Shown here in pieces: positions 44,274 through 53,544 of a DNA stretch of 64,000 nucleotides (the first letter of the stretch is position 1; every line of letters starts with the position of its first letter). The stretch spans positions 62,001 through 126,000 of the forward strand of contig NZ_JBHRRZ010000017.1 in assembly GCF_042643265.1 (NCBI RefSeq), read 5' to 3'. The notes beneath the pieces were generated by a model. That model searched no databases, was not told the DNA's origin, and was given only the letters and a program-made list of their open reading frames with translations. This DNA is from Virgibacillus_O sediminis (lineage in GTDB: Bacteria; Bacillota; Bacilli; Bacillales; Amphibacillaceae). The translations under genes and the position numbers were made by a program.

Positions 44274-46129
44274 TGATTATTATTGTTGCTGTTAGCCCGC
44301 TGGTTTTCCAGCTTTGCTTGGATTTTCGCTTTTTCTTTGTTCGGCGGTGTCAGGCTGATGATGGTATCGCCGATCGTCGGCACAGTCCGCATCTCTTCCG
44401 AATAGAATTTCAGCATTCCGGACGGCCGAAGCAGATAGAGAAATACAGTTGCTTCATCCTTCTCCTTGAGATAATCCTGATAGGTGAATCTCTCTCGCAA
44501 TGTCGTCTTGCGGAATACATATCCTTCATTCAACTTGTCATTGAGAATCTCCATCGGGAACTTTTTATCGAACAGAATCCGTCCACCGACTTTGGAAACC
44601 ATCGCACTCGATCCATCTTCATACGGTCTGTATGGACTTACTTTGAATACATTCATCCGCCCGTATTCCGGAATAAATGTAGTACAGATTAGTGCATTAT
44701 ATGCATTGTCATCTGTTGCCGCAATCAGATAGTCATATGGCATTGTGTCGAGATTGTATTCGGTCTGTTCCGACAGCATGCTTCCATGATAGAAAGGAAT
44801 CCCCGCTTTTCTGGCAAGCCGAAGCCTTTCCCAGGAAGAATCGACAATCAACACCGGAACATCGGATGTCTGTAGGGAATTGGCCAGACGGACGGTAAAT
44901 TGATTGCTGCCAACAATCAACACACCTGGTGTACCCTCCATGGACAGTCCCAATTTCTTTGCCAGCCAACTGATGGAGAATCCATGTGCGACAACCGTGA
45001 AGATTACTAAAGCAAAGGTGAGGGCTGTCAGAAGATCCGCATCCTCATAGCCGGAAGCCATCAGCACTGTGGCGAAATATCCGGAAACCGTCAGGGCAAC
45101 AATTCCCCTTGGTGCGATCCAGCCTACCAGCGCCTTTTCCCTAAAGGTCATTTCCGTTCCTATGGTCGACAGGAAGATGGATAATGGGCGGACAATGAAC
45201 ATCATCAGCAATACATATCCGATAATGTTCGGACTGAAGATCTGATAGAGGGTCTCCCTTTCCAATGAAGCTGTCAGCATAATGAATATCGCTGAAATCA
45301 GCAACACGGACACATTTTCCTTAAAATGACGCATATCGGATATCGAGCTTATCCCCATATTGGCAAGGGTGATACCCATTGCAGTCACGGAAAGCAGCCC
45401 GGTTTCATGCATGATTTCATCTGCGACGGTGAAACACAAGATAACTACCACAAAAACAGCTGGAGACTTCAGGAATTCAGGAATATGGCCGGTTTCGAAC
45501 ATCCAGCCGATCCCCTTCCCGCAAAGCCAGCCGAAGATAGCGGCAAATATCGAAGCGGCAAAGAAGAGTACCAGCAAAGTTCCATCCGGATTTTCTGCCG
45601 TCATGAAGGTAATGATTTCAAACGCGAATACCGCCAGCAATGCACCGATAGGGTCTACAATGATACCTTCCCATTTTAATACTTTTGCTGGTCTAGGTTT
45701 CAGTTTGGACTGGCGGAGCAGTGGCATGATTACTGTCGGGCCTGTCACGATGAACAGCCCGCCGATAACAAATGCCACCGCCCAGGACAGCCCGGCGATA
45801 TAGTGGGCCGTCAAAGAACCGAGGATCCAGGCAATAAATGCGCCGACCGTAGAAATACGGAAAATCGGTTTCCCAAGCCCTCTCAATTCTTTGAAGCTGA
45901 GGTTCAAACTCCCCTCAAAAAGAATAATTGCTACTGCCACCGAAATAATCGGACTATATAAAGCTCCAAAATTCTCCTCTGGATGGATGATCCCGAGTAT
46001 CGGCCCTGCAAGCAGGCCGGTTGCAGCCATGATGACAATGGCCGGCAGCCGATACCGCCATGCAACCCATTGAGAGCCGATCCCGAGGAGAAGTACGAGC
46101 ATAACCTCAAATAAAAGCGAAGGTACCAT
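44264..46129 (-). CDS. CPA1-type cation:proton antiporter with TrkA-N domain
   Basis: The 621-aa membrane protein has about 12-13 helices of the Na+/H+ exchanger fold (residues 1-390; LFEGSLNLSFKELRG, GGLFIVTGPTVIMPLL, VDPIGALLAVFAFE with the family Asp) followed by a Rossmann nucleotide-binding domain (GVLIVGSNQFTVRLANSL, LIVDSSWERLRLAR) and a C-terminal TrkA-C-like part. It expels Na+ or K+ against protons and is probably gated by a nucleotide. The last 15 residues are Asn/Gln-rich. GGAGGG start site. Confidence 0.9.
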   Translation of the reverse strand: MVPSLLFEVMLVLLLGIGSQWVAWRYRLPAIVIMAATGLLAGPILGIIHPEENFGALYSPIISVAVAIILFEGSLNLSFKELRGLGKPIFRISTVGAFIAWILGSLTAHYIAGLSWAVAFVIGGLFIVTGPTVIMPLLRQSKLKPRPAKVLKWEGIIVDPIGALLAVFAFEIITFMTAENPDGTLLVLFFAASIFAAIFGWLCGKGIGWMFETGHIPEFLKSPAVFVVVILCFTVADEIMHETGLLSVTAMGITLANMGISSISDMRHFKENVSVLLISAIFIMLTASLERETLYQIFSPNIIGYVLLMMFIVRPLSIFLSTIGTEMTFREKALVGWIAPRGIVALTVSGYFATVLMASGYEDADLLTALTFALVIFTVVAHGFSISWLAKKLGLSMEGTPGVLIVGSNQFTVRLANSLQTSDVPVLIVDSSWERLRLARKAGIPFYHGSMLSEQTEYNLDTMPYDYLIAATDDNAYNALICTTFIPEYGRMNVFKVSPYRPYEDGSSAMVSKVGGRILFDKKFPMEILNDKLNEGYVFRKTTLRERFTYQDYLKEKDEATVFLYLLRPSGMLKFYSEEMRTVPTIGDTIISLTPPNKEKAKIQAKLENQRANSNNNNQNK

Positions 46130-46256
46130 GAATAACCCTCCATTTCCCAGTTTATATAACAGATATTCTATAGGTGATGAAGTGGGATGTAAACAAATTT
46201 ATCCTTATCAGCAATAATGGGTATGATCTTATTTTTCACCCAATTTAAATTAATTA

Positions 46257-46285
46257 TTGACAGACATCAAAGGCATTGTTAGGAT
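46257..46285 (+). promoter_or_regulatory. sigma-A promoter of brnQ
   Basis: TTGACA (46257-46262), 17-base spacer, TAGGAT (46280-46285). A GCATAG/CTATGC hairpin lies just downstream in the leader, without a T-run. Confidence 0.72.
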
Positions 46286-46373
46286 TAATTCTTGTTTGAA
46301 AAAAATCGCATAGCGGTCCTATGCGCATTATTGTCTGATTATAATGAAAAATACGGAAGGGAGTTTCTCTTTG

Positions 46374-47681
46374 ATGAGAAAAGATATATTTACTATTGGT
46401 TTCATGCTGTTCGCCCTTTTCTTCGGCGCCGGCAATTTGATCTATCCACCGGTACTCGGCATGGAAGCCGGTACTGCCTACTGGCCGGCCATTACCGGTT
46501 TCATCCTTACTGGTGTCGGCCTGCCGATTCTGGCGGTTACTGCTATTTCCTTTGTAAAGAATGACGCGAGGGAACTGGCTGACCGGGTACATCCCCTGTT
46601 CGGCCTATTGTTCACCTCTACGGTCTATCTGGCCATCGGTGCCTTCTTTGGCATTCCCAGAGCAGCTACCGTCGGTTATGAAATGAGTGTGCATCCCTTT
46701 ACCGAGGGAGCTTCCAACACGCCATTAATCATTTTTACCGTAGTTTTCTTCAGCCTTGTCTATCTAGTCAGCTTGAACCCCTCCCGAATGGTGGACAGAA
46801 TCGGGCAGTACCTGACCCCTATCCTGCTTATTGCTATTGTCGGCTTGAGCATAGGGGCATTGCTGCTCTTCGACAATCCGGCCGCATCACCTAAAGGAGA
46901 TTATGGGAGCACTCCGTTGTTCACAGGATTCCTTGAAGGATATCTCACGATGGATGCCATTGCTGCCCTTGCCTTTGGAATAATTGTTGTCAATGCTTTT
47001 AAAGATCGGGGGTATGACTCACCGAAGCAGTTGGTATCGGCCACCTTGAAAGCTGGGATTGTCGCGGGAATCGGCTTAATATTGGTCTATAGCGTCCTCG
47101 GCTGGATCGGTTCCAAGATGGCATTGCATGGCTCTTTTACTAACGGCGGCAATATCCTTTCCCATGCGGCCGACATGATTTTTGGAAGCTTCGGAACCCT
47201 GCTCCTTGGTGTAATCGTCGCTCTGGCCTGCTTTACCACATCTGTCGGGCTGGTTGTCGCCTCCGGGCAGTTTTTCGTCAAAGTCACTCCATTATCGTAT
47301 AAATGGATCATCTCCATTGTGACACTTGCCAGCTTCCTTATTGCCAATCAAGGGCTTGAGACGATTATCAGTATATCTGTGCCGGTACTGACGTTCATCT
47401 ATCCGATTGCCATCGTATTGATTCTGCTGACATTCATGGACAAGCTGTTCGGCGGCAGACGAGGCGTCTACCGCGGAGCCATTTTGTTGACAGCCATCAT
47501 CAGCCTTTATGACGGGCTGACGGCATTCGGCCTCGAACTTGACCAAGTTGGCCGAATTCTGCAGTTACTGCCATTCTTCAGCATTGGCCTTGGCTGGCTG
47601 CTCCCTGCAGTCATCGGCGGCCTTGCCGGCTTCTTCCTTTCCGGCAAAGAAGAAAGCACACCGGACCGATTTGCTAGATGA
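46374..47681 (+). CDS. brnQ: branched-chain amino acid:cation symporter
   Basis: The 435-aa, 12-helix LIVCS family permease imports Leu, Ile and Val with Na+ or H+. Seen: FMLFALFFGAGNLIYPP at helix 1, AAFGIIVVNAFKDRG-like segment (ALAFGIIVVNAFKDRG) and the VALACFTTSVGLVVASG helix. The frame begins at 46344 but the ribosome site GAAGGGAG lies inside that extension; ATG 46374 (or TTG 46371) is the likely start. Its own promoter lies 90 bases upstream; I see no T-box. Confidence 0.92.
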   Translation: MRKDIFTIGFMLFALFFGAGNLIYPPVLGMEAGTAYWPAITGFILTGVGLPILAVTAISFVKNDARELADRVHPLFGLLFTSTVYLAIGAFFGIPRAATVGYEMSVHPFTEGASNTPLIIFTVVFFSLVYLVSLNPSRMVDRIGQYLTPILLIAIVGLSIGALLLFDNPAASPKGDYGSTPLFTGFLEGYLTMDAIAALAFGIIVVNAFKDRGYDSPKQLVSATLKAGIVAGIGLILVYSVLGWIGSKMALHGSFTNGGNILSHAADMIFGSFGTLLLGVIVALACFTTSVGLVVASGQFFVKVTPLSYKWIISIVTLASFLIANQGLETIISISVPVLTFIYPIAIVLILLTFMDKLFGGRRGVYRGAILLTAIISLYDGLTAFGLELDQVGRILQLLPFFSIGLGWLLPAVIGGLAGFFLSGKEESTPDRFAR

Positions 47682-47740
47682 AAATAAGGTTGGTGAATTA
47701 AACTGTTTAACTAAGGAAGGCATACAATCCACTATATTAG

Positions 47741-47858
47741 CGGAGGAAACATACGCAGACTCCTACGGGAGGAGAGGCCTAGATGAGACACCGAAGTGCG
47801 ATAGCACTCGGAGGCTCATCAGCCGCCCGTGGAAAGCGAAGTATGTTTCCGAAGCTGG
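47741..47858. repeat. full copy of the ~115-bp dispersed palindrome (inverted)
   Basis: Reads GGAAACATAC...GTATGTTTCC at its ends with GACTCCTACGGGAGGAG and AAGTGCGATAGCACT inside; reverse of the copy at 34974-35092, with paired changes in the ends (A/T there to C/G here), which keeps the stem. It lies 60 bases after brnQ. Apart from a hairpin at 47903 the rest of the 409-base gap shows no gene. Confidence 0.88.
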
Positions 47859-47902
47859 TTGTCTCCACTAAACAAGATTCCGGGAAATGTTTATTTAAAT
47901 TA

Positions 47903-47945
47903 TTGTGAGCGGGTTGATCGATCTATTGCCCGCTCACAAATTTTC
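47903..47945 (+). terminator. probable terminator hairpin after brnQ
   Basis: 11-bp stem TTGTGAGCGGG / CCCGCTCACAA with a 15-base loop and a short ATTTT tail; over 200 bases beyond brnQ, with the dispersed palindrome in between. Confidence 0.55.
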
Positions 47946-48090
47946 CATTAAAGTATAGATGCAAGCTGAACGTGGCTATCCTTGTGATTGAACAACTCAC
48001 CCCCTTCCCCATCCAAAAATTCTCCCAATCTATCCGTTTAAAAAGAAAAATATGTTAGGATTAATCTAGTAAAAAGGAGGGCCAGCGCCG

Positions 48091-50232
48091 ATGCTTGTAA
48101 AAGAAGAAGAAATCCTGAAAACGTATTTTGGCTATGAAACTTTCCGCCCTGGCCAAAAGGAGACCATCGAACATATCCTCAAACTGGAAAACACACTGGC
48201 TGTCATGCCTACAGGTGGCGGGAAGTCCCTGTGCTACCAGATTCCCGGCCTCTCCCGCAACGGAACCGCCATCATCATATCCCCGCTAATCTCCTTGATG
48301 AAGGACCAGGTAGATTCGTTGAATTCGCTAGGAATACCCGCTGCCTACATAAACAGCTCCCTGACTGCCGCTGAGCAGCAGGATACACTCGCAGGCATCG
48401 CTGCAGGTGAATACAAGTTTGTCTATGTGGCACCAGAGAGGTTTGAATCCGGCCGGTTTGTTCAGGTCATCCGGAATATTCCCCTTTCCCTGGTCGCCTT
48501 TGACGAGGCACACTGCATATCCCAATGGGGGCATGACTTCCGTCCGAGCTACCGGTCGATCATCAGCAACCTGAAACAGCTATCCAATATTCCTGTCTTC
48601 GTTGCGCTTACCGCAACGGCAACAGAGGAGGTCATCGGGGACATTCAGAGTCTGCTCCGGATGGACCACGTGGTGAACACCGGTTTCGAGCGAGAAAACC
48701 TGTCCTTCCATTTGATAAAGGGGAGGGATCGAAGCAGTTATATCCGCTCCTTTCTTGAAGAGCACCCGGAGGAATCCGGGATCATCTATGCGGCCACCCG
48801 CAAGCAGACGGACAGCCTATATGCCCAGCTATCCAGCAGGGGCGTGCCTGTGGCCAAATACCATGGCGGCTTGTCTGAAGAGGAAAGAAAGGAAGCGCAG
48901 ACTGCCTTTATCCATGATGAAAAGCCTGTGATGATTGCCACCAATGCATTTGGCATGGGCATCGACAAATCCAATGTAAGGTACGTCATCCACTATGCGA
49001 TGCCAATGAATATCGAGTCCTACTACCAGGAGGCTGGCCGGGCAGGGCGGGACGGTGAGCCGAGTGACTGTATCCTGCTGTTTTCCCCGCAGGACATCCA
49101 GCTGCAGAAATTCCTGATTGAACAGTCGATGATGGAAGATGAGGCTAAGCAACTGGAATACCGGAAGCTCCAGGCGATGATCAATTACTGCCATACCCAC
49201 GGCTGCCTTACCTCCTTCATTCTGGATTACTTCCATGACGATGCATCCAGGGAAACATGCGGGCGCTGCAGCAACTGTGTGGAGCGGCAGGAGAAAACCG
49301 ATCTTACCACGGAAGCACAAATGATTCTTTCCTGTGTCAAACGGATGGGGGAACGATTCGGCGTGGGGATGACCGCCAAAGTGCTGAAGGGCTCTGGGGA
49401 CAAAAAACTGAAGGAATTCGGCCTAAAATCCCTCACCACCTATGGCATCCTCTCCGCCTATACCGAACGGGAACTTACGGAATGGATCCATTTCCTGATC
49501 GCTGAGCAGCTTCTCGATACAGAAGAAGGGCGCTTTCCGATTCTAAAACTGAATCGCAACTCGGTCGATGTGCTGAAGGGAAATAGGAAGGTGGAGATGT
49601 TCACCGCACCGATTCCATCCAGTGACGAAGCAGATTACCAGGAAGACCTGTTCCTGTCCCTGCGAAATTTACGGAAGAAGCTGGCTGATGAACGGGATGT
49701 ACCGCCATATGTCCTCTTCTCCGATGCTACATTGAAAGAACTGAGCCGCTACTTCCCGATTACCGAGGAGGATATGCTGGACATTAAAGGGGTGGGTGAG
49801 AAGAAGTTTGAACAATATGGACAGGAGTTCCTCACATGCATCCAGGAATGGCGCGAGCAAAACCCTGACGTGAAGAGGAAGATCCGGATCTCGGACGCTC
49901 CACAGCCAAAACGGCCGCAAAAGAAAACAGAGGATGACCGCCCTAGCCACTTGGGAAGCTATCAAATGTTCCAGTCCGGCAAATCCTTAAAGGACATTGC
50001 CGCCATTCGCGAGTTATCGCCACAGACCGTAGAAGTACACCTGTTCAAGGCATTCAAAGAGGGCTACCCCATTGCTTGGGAAATCTTTTTCACTGAGGAA
50101 GAGGAAGCCCGCATCCTCGCAACAAAAGAAGAAGTGGACGAGCCGAAGCTGAAGCCGCTGAAAGAGGCACTTCCCGAGGGATATGATTATACAAAGATAA
50201 AAGCCGTCCTGGTGAAGAACAATCTTATGTAA
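48091..50232 (+). CDS. recQ: ATP-dependent DNA helicase RecQ
   Basis: 3'-5' helicase for recombination and fork repair. The 713-aa product has the Walker A TGGGKSLCYQ (Lys45), DEAH (138-141) with the aromatic-rich loop CISQWGHDFRPSY, motif VI QEAGRAGRDGE, the RQC zinc cysteines around ETCGRCSNC, an HRDC domain (about 515-590), and a C-terminal helix-turn-helix domain (SYQMFQSGKSLKDIAAIREL). This long HRDC-HTH form is typical of one of the two Bacillus RecQ types. AAGGAGG ten bases before the ATG. Confidence 0.94.
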   Translation: MLVKEEEILKTYFGYETFRPGQKETIEHILKLENTLAVMPTGGGKSLCYQIPGLSRNGTAIIISPLISLMKDQVDSLNSLGIPAAYINSSLTAAEQQDTLAGIAAGEYKFVYVAPERFESGRFVQVIRNIPLSLVAFDEAHCISQWGHDFRPSYRSIISNLKQLSNIPVFVALTATATEEVIGDIQSLLRMDHVVNTGFERENLSFHLIKGRDRSSYIRSFLEEHPEESGIIYAATRKQTDSLYAQLSSRGVPVAKYHGGLSEEERKEAQTAFIHDEKPVMIATNAFGMGIDKSNVRYVIHYAMPMNIESYYQEAGRAGRDGEPSDCILLFSPQDIQLQKFLIEQSMMEDEAKQLEYRKLQAMINYCHTHGCLTSFILDYFHDDASRETCGRCSNCVERQEKTDLTTEAQMILSCVKRMGERFGVGMTAKVLKGSGDKKLKEFGLKSLTTYGILSAYTERELTEWIHFLIAEQLLDTEEGRFPILKLNRNSVDVLKGNRKVEMFTAPIPSSDEADYQEDLFLSLRNLRKKLADERDVPPYVLFSDATLKELSRYFPITEEDMLDIKGVGEKKFEQYGQEFLTCIQEWREQNPDVKRKIRISDAPQPKRPQKKTEDDRPSHLGSYQMFQSGKSLKDIAAIRELSPQTVEVHLFKAFKEGYPIAWEIFFTEEEEARILATKEEVDEPKLKPLKEALPEGYDYTKIKAVLVKNNLM

Positions 50233-50274
50233 TGGATATACAGGCTTATGGCCTCATCATTACAGCCCACATGC

Positions 50275-50311
50275 AAACGCCATGTCCTCCATTTTGGACA
50301 TGGCGTTTTTT
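50275..50311. terminator. bidirectional terminator between recQ and csaA
   Basis: 12-bp stem AACGCCATGTCC / GGACATGGCGTT with T6 on the plus side; touches the csaA stop. Confidence 0.9.
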
Positions 50312-50640
50312 CAGCTGACCGGCGTACCATTCTTCACCCGCTCATCCGGCCGGAGCAGCACGACATCACCTTCTTCAGGCGTACCTCCAAGCACAAGCAC
50401 CTCTGATTTGAAGCCTGCCACGCGCATTGGCGGAAAATTTACCACTGCCGCCACCTGACGGCCAATCAGCTGATCTGGTACATACCTATTGGTTATTTGG
50501 GCGGAGGACTGCTTTACTCCAAGCTCCCCAAAATCTATTTCCAACTTGATGGCCGGTTTACGGGCCTCAGGAAATGGTTCCGCCTTGATTATCGTCCCAA
50601 TACGTACATCCAATTTGCCAAAATCCTCTATTGTCGCCAT
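50311..50640 (-). CDS. csaA: CsaA, tRNA-binding-domain secretion chaperone
   Basis: The 109-aa homodimeric EMAP/tRNA-binding OB-fold protein is linked in B. subtilis to protein export as a SecB-like chaperone and also binds tRNA. Seen: FGKLDVRIGTIIKAEPFPEARKP (described here in two parts: FGKLDVRIGTII and AEPFPEARKP), LGVKQSSAQIT, VVNFPPMRVAGFKSEVLVLG. Complete length. Strong AAGGAGGAG six bases upstream of ATG. Confidence 0.93.
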   Translation of the reverse strand: MATIEDFGKLDVRIGTIIKAEPFPEARKPAIKLEIDFGELGVKQSSAQITNRYVPDQLIGRQVAAVVNFPPMRVAGFKSEVLVLGGTPEEGDVVLLRPDERVKNGTPVS

Positions 50641-50664
50641 ACCGTCTCCTCCTTCTACTACTCA

Positions 50665-50922
50665 CTATTTTGCACCAATGCAATATCTGCGGGCTGCCGC
50701 TGTTCACCCGCTGGATGATGCCCCGGGCTTCCAAGTCCAGTTTGACAGCTGTACAATGCCAGGACGGCGAGCCTTTAAAGTTTCCCTTCAGCCTGCCTGT
50801 TACAGCTTCCATTTGAAAGTGATCTGCCCTCGCTCTCCAATCACTTCCATTATCGTTTCTTTTACTATTTCATCGTTCTTAGCGGAAATGCGTGCGCCTT
50901 TCTTTTCGGGACCCAGATTCAA
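50665..50922 (-). pseudogene. frameshifted small DUF6958-like gene
   Basis: One frame reads KKGARISAKNDEIVKETIME then VIGERGQITF and stops at 50800; the next frame continues RLKGNFKGSPSWHCTAVKLD then LEARGIIQRVNSGSPQILHW. Together they look like one small helical protein of about 85-95 aa with the (G-S-x-x-W-x-x-x-x-V-K-L-D-L-E-A-R-G) pattern I associate with DUF6958-type proteins. Adding one T to the TTT run at 50816-50818 (complement) joins the two frames; dropping one A from the AAAA at 50671-50668 would give a stop after HWCK. The start codon is uncertain. Broken gene or sequencing error. Confidence 0.6.
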
Positions 50923-50956
50923 TAGCTAGATTTTTTCTGCCAATACATCATTCCCC

Positions 50957-51886
50957 CTATACCTTTCTCGTTTTCCTGTTTAATCTCCTGCTGCCTGCCC
51001 TGGATGTCAGCATAACGCCCATCATCACCAGTATTGCCCCAGCCAGCTGGGCCGATGTGATTTCTTCCCCAAGCCACAAATAGGCCCCTGCCATGGTCAC
51101 TACCGGCAGGAAGTTCAGGAACACAGATGCCCTAGAAGGCCCCAGCTCCCCTACTGCATGATTATACAAAATAAGGGCGATAAACGAGGGGAATATCCCT
51201 AAGTACAACAGGCCGCCAATCTGCCTCCATTCGAACACAGGAATACCTGTTATCATCCATTCTGCCAGCATGAGAGGAAATAATACGCCTAAAGAAACAG
51301 CACTCATGACAAACAGGGCTCCATACGCGGGAAAGTGATGCATATACTGCTTGACACAGATGGAATAGACAGCCCACGAAACAACAGCTGCCAGCATGAT
51401 TGCGTCCCCTGCGTTCCACCCCATACCACCAGCAACAGAAACATTCCCATCCAGAACTACCCAAACGGCGCCAAAAAAGGACAGCACCACACCGATCCAC
51501 TGCAGACCATACAGCTTTTCCTTCAATATGACAGCACTTAACAGTACCGTCACTACCGGGATGGCCGTCTCCAAAACCGAAACCTTTGTGGCGGTAGTAT
51601 AATTCAATGCCCAGTAAATGAAGGTGTTAAAAAAGGTGATTCCGGTAACCGTCATCAAAAGGAATGGCTTCCTATAAGCGAAAAATGTTCCCCGGTACTG
51701 CCACGCCCCTTTCAAGCCGAGCGGCAGCAGAACCACCACTGCCACCAATAAACGAAAAAACGCGATTGTAATAGGCGGCAACTCGTTCAGCGCTTTTCCC
51801 ATCAGGATATTACCTGCATAGAAAACCACCACAAGCATCATGAACAAATAAGCATAAATGGTTAGCCTCCTCTCCTGGTAAAGCAT
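50957..51886 (-). CDS. DMT/EamA family permease
   Basis: The 309-aa protein has ten predicted helices in two EamA repeats (first around GNILMGKALNELPPITIAFF, second around WAVYSICVKQYMHH), typical of the drug/metabolite transporter exporters, substrate unknown. The in-frame ATG at 51886 has no ribosome site and emerges from a repeat array. A strong GGAGAGGAGG lies inside the first codons, six bases before an ATT codon (51859), so translation may start at ATT 51859 instead, giving 300 aa. The C-terminus is basic (SRRLNRKTRKV). Confidence 0.87.
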   Translation of the reverse strand: MLYQERRLTIYAYLFMMLVVVFYAGNILMGKALNELPPITIAFFRLLVAVVVLLPLGLKGAWQYRGTFFAYRKPFLLMTVTGITFFNTFIYWALNYTTATKVSVLETAIPVVTVLLSAVILKEKLYGLQWIGVVLSFFGAVWVVLDGNVSVAGGMGWNAGDAIMLAAVVSWAVYSICVKQYMHHFPAYGALFVMSAVSLGVLFPLMLAEWMITGIPVFEWRQIGGLLYLGIFPSFIALILYNHAVGELGPSRASVFLNFLPVVTMAGAYLWLGEEITSAQLAGAILVMMGVMLTSRAGSRRLNRKTRKV

Positions 51887-51888
51887 AC

Positions 51889-52140
51889 GGCCGATTTCTC
51901 GTGCGTGCTGCCGATAGAGCCCTGCTCCGGCCGATATTCACCGCGTGATGCCGATATATTTTCTGTCCGAGCGATTTCCCGGCCTGGTGCCGATAAGGCC
52001 CCGCTCCGGCCGATACCCACCGCGTGATGCCGATATATTTTCTCTCCGAGGGATATCCCGTGCCTGATGCCGATAAGGCTCCGCTCCGGCCGATATCCCA
52101 TGCGTGCTGGATATCTCCTGAGCCACCGCCGATATCGCAG
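51889..52140. repeat. GATA-core repeat array with ~80-bp higher-order unit (locus D)
   Basis: About 12 units of 18-21 bases with GCCGATA or GCGATTT cores. Four consecutive units form a higher-order repeat of 79 then 80 bases (from about 51932 and 52011) that agree at most positions (GCCGATA..CACCGCGTGAT, GCCGATATATTTTCT.TCCGA, ...). Frames across it give only RPERG/YRH peptide repeats. Confidence 0.8.
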
Positions 52141-52156
52141 CCCGCTCCTTCCCCCA

Positions 52157-52190
52157 TATAAAACGCCATGCCCCTATCCAGGGCATGGCG
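52157..52190 (-). terminator. terminator after the M29 aminopeptidase gene
   Basis: Minus-strand stem CGCCATGCCC / GGGCATGGCG with a TTTTATAT tail, directly past the stop at 52202. Confidence 0.85.
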
Positions 52191-52201
52191 GTGTAGCTAC
52201 C

Positions 52202-53446
52202 TTAATTTCCTTTTACGTCAAGTGCCCAGGTTCCTTTACGGAATACTGCTTCTTCGGTTCCATCTGCCTTGATACCGTCGATGTCCAATTGATTCGAACC
52301 GATCATGAAATCAACATGGGTCAGGCTGTCATTGATGCCATGTTGATCGAGCTGTTCATCATTCATGCCTGCTCCCCCTTCTACATTGGTAGGATAAGCT
52401 TTTCCTAGCGCGATATGGCAAGAGGCATTCTCATCAAATAAAGTATTGTAGAAAATCAGCCCAGACTGGGAAACTGGTGATTCATCCGGCACAAGGGCGA
52501 CTTCTCCCAGACGCTTGGCTCCTTCATCCGAATCAAGCAGATGCCTGAGCGTCTCTTCACCTTGCTCTGCTTTGAAATCGACTACTTTCCCATCCTTAAA
52601 GGTCAGGCTGAAGTTATCAATCAGGCTTCCCCCGTAATTTAGCGGCTTGGTGCTGGAAACCGTACCATTCACCCCATATTTATGCGGCAGGGAGAAGACT
52701 TCTTCTGTCGGCATGTTCGGATTGAACGTCACCCCTGTTTCGGCTTCTGCGGATCCACCCTTCCAAATATGGCCTTCAGGCAGCTCCAACTCCAAATCGG
52801 TCCCCGGAGCCTTGAAAATCAGCTTTTTATATTTCTTTTCATTCAGTACTTCACGGGCTGTTCGAAGTGTCTCATTATGGGATTTCCATGCGGCAATCGG
52901 GTCCTCCTGGTCGACACGGACAATCTTCACGATTGCATCCCATAGACTTTCGATGGCATCCTCCCTTGATTTATCCGGAAAGATTTTCTGTGCCCAGTCA
53001 CCGGTCGGGATGGAGATGATGGACCATGGAATCTTATCGTTCATGGTGTACTTGCGGAAATTCTTCATTGCCTCTGCTGCTGCTTTATTCGCTTTGGCTA
53101 CACGCTCTGGATCGATATCCTTGAGCAGATCAGGGTTGGTGGAACGGATATTCAGCACGGCCGCTCCATCTTCCGCAAAACTGTCATGGAGCTGTACCTT
53201 CCATTCCGGAAAGCTGGCAATGACCTCATCCGGGGCATTTTCATATTTCAACAGGGCCAGTTCATCATCCACCCAATTGATATGCACATTTTTCGCTCCC
53301 ATTTCATAGGCCTTCCGAGCCACGATTCTAGTAAAGTCCGCCCCCTCTATCGGTGCATTGATCATCAGTGCCTGGTTTTTCTGCAAATTGACTCCAGTAC
53401 GTAATGCTAATTCAGCATATTTCTCCTGTGTCTGCTGGCTTACCAT
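52202..53446 (-). CDS. M29 family metallo-aminopeptidase
   Basis: The 414-aa thermophilic-aminopeptidase family (AmpS/PepS) protein releases N-terminal residues from peptides in the cytoplasm. The C-terminal domain holds the dinuclear metal ligands: glutamates in EQGEETLRHLL and nearby, His in ENASCHIALGKAYP and the HVDFMIG pair, with the GSNQLDIDGI ending. The frame opens at 53482, but ATG 53446 follows GGAGGT by six bases. Single-gene unit. Confidence 0.92.
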   Translation of the reverse strand: MVSQQTQEKYAELALRTGVNLQKNQALMINAPIEGADFTRIVARKAYEMGAKNVHINWVDDELALLKYENAPDEVIASFPEWKVQLHDSFAEDGAAVLNIRSTNPDLLKDIDPERVAKANKAAAEAMKNFRKYTMNDKIPWSIISIPTGDWAQKIFPDKSREDAIESLWDAIVKIVRVDQEDPIAAWKSHNETLRTAREVLNEKKYKKLIFKAPGTDLELELPEGHIWKGGSAEAETGVTFNPNMPTEEVFSLPHKYGVNGTVSSTKPLNYGGSLIDNFSLTFKDGKVVDFKAEQGEETLRHLLDSDEGAKRLGEVALVPDESPVSQSGLIFYNTLFDENASCHIALGKAYPTNVEGGAGMNDEQLDQHGINDSLTHVDFMIGSNQLDIDGIKADGTEEAVFRKGTWALDVKGN

Positions 53447-53544
53447 AATTCTACCTCCAGAAAGTTGAGTTTGTAACGTCATTATTTCACAATCGATAAC
53501 AATTTTCCAAAGTAATCCATCAGGTAGTACTTTTTACCCGAAAG

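Noticed and set aside
46257..46373. T-box leader upstream of brnQ
   Set aside because: No T-box consensus sequence or terminator was found; only a short hairpin is present.
51862..52186. Several overlapping frames encoding YRPERG/GYRPE-type peptide repeats
   Set aside because: They follow the 20-bp DNA repeats in all frames and have no start signals; products of the repeat array.
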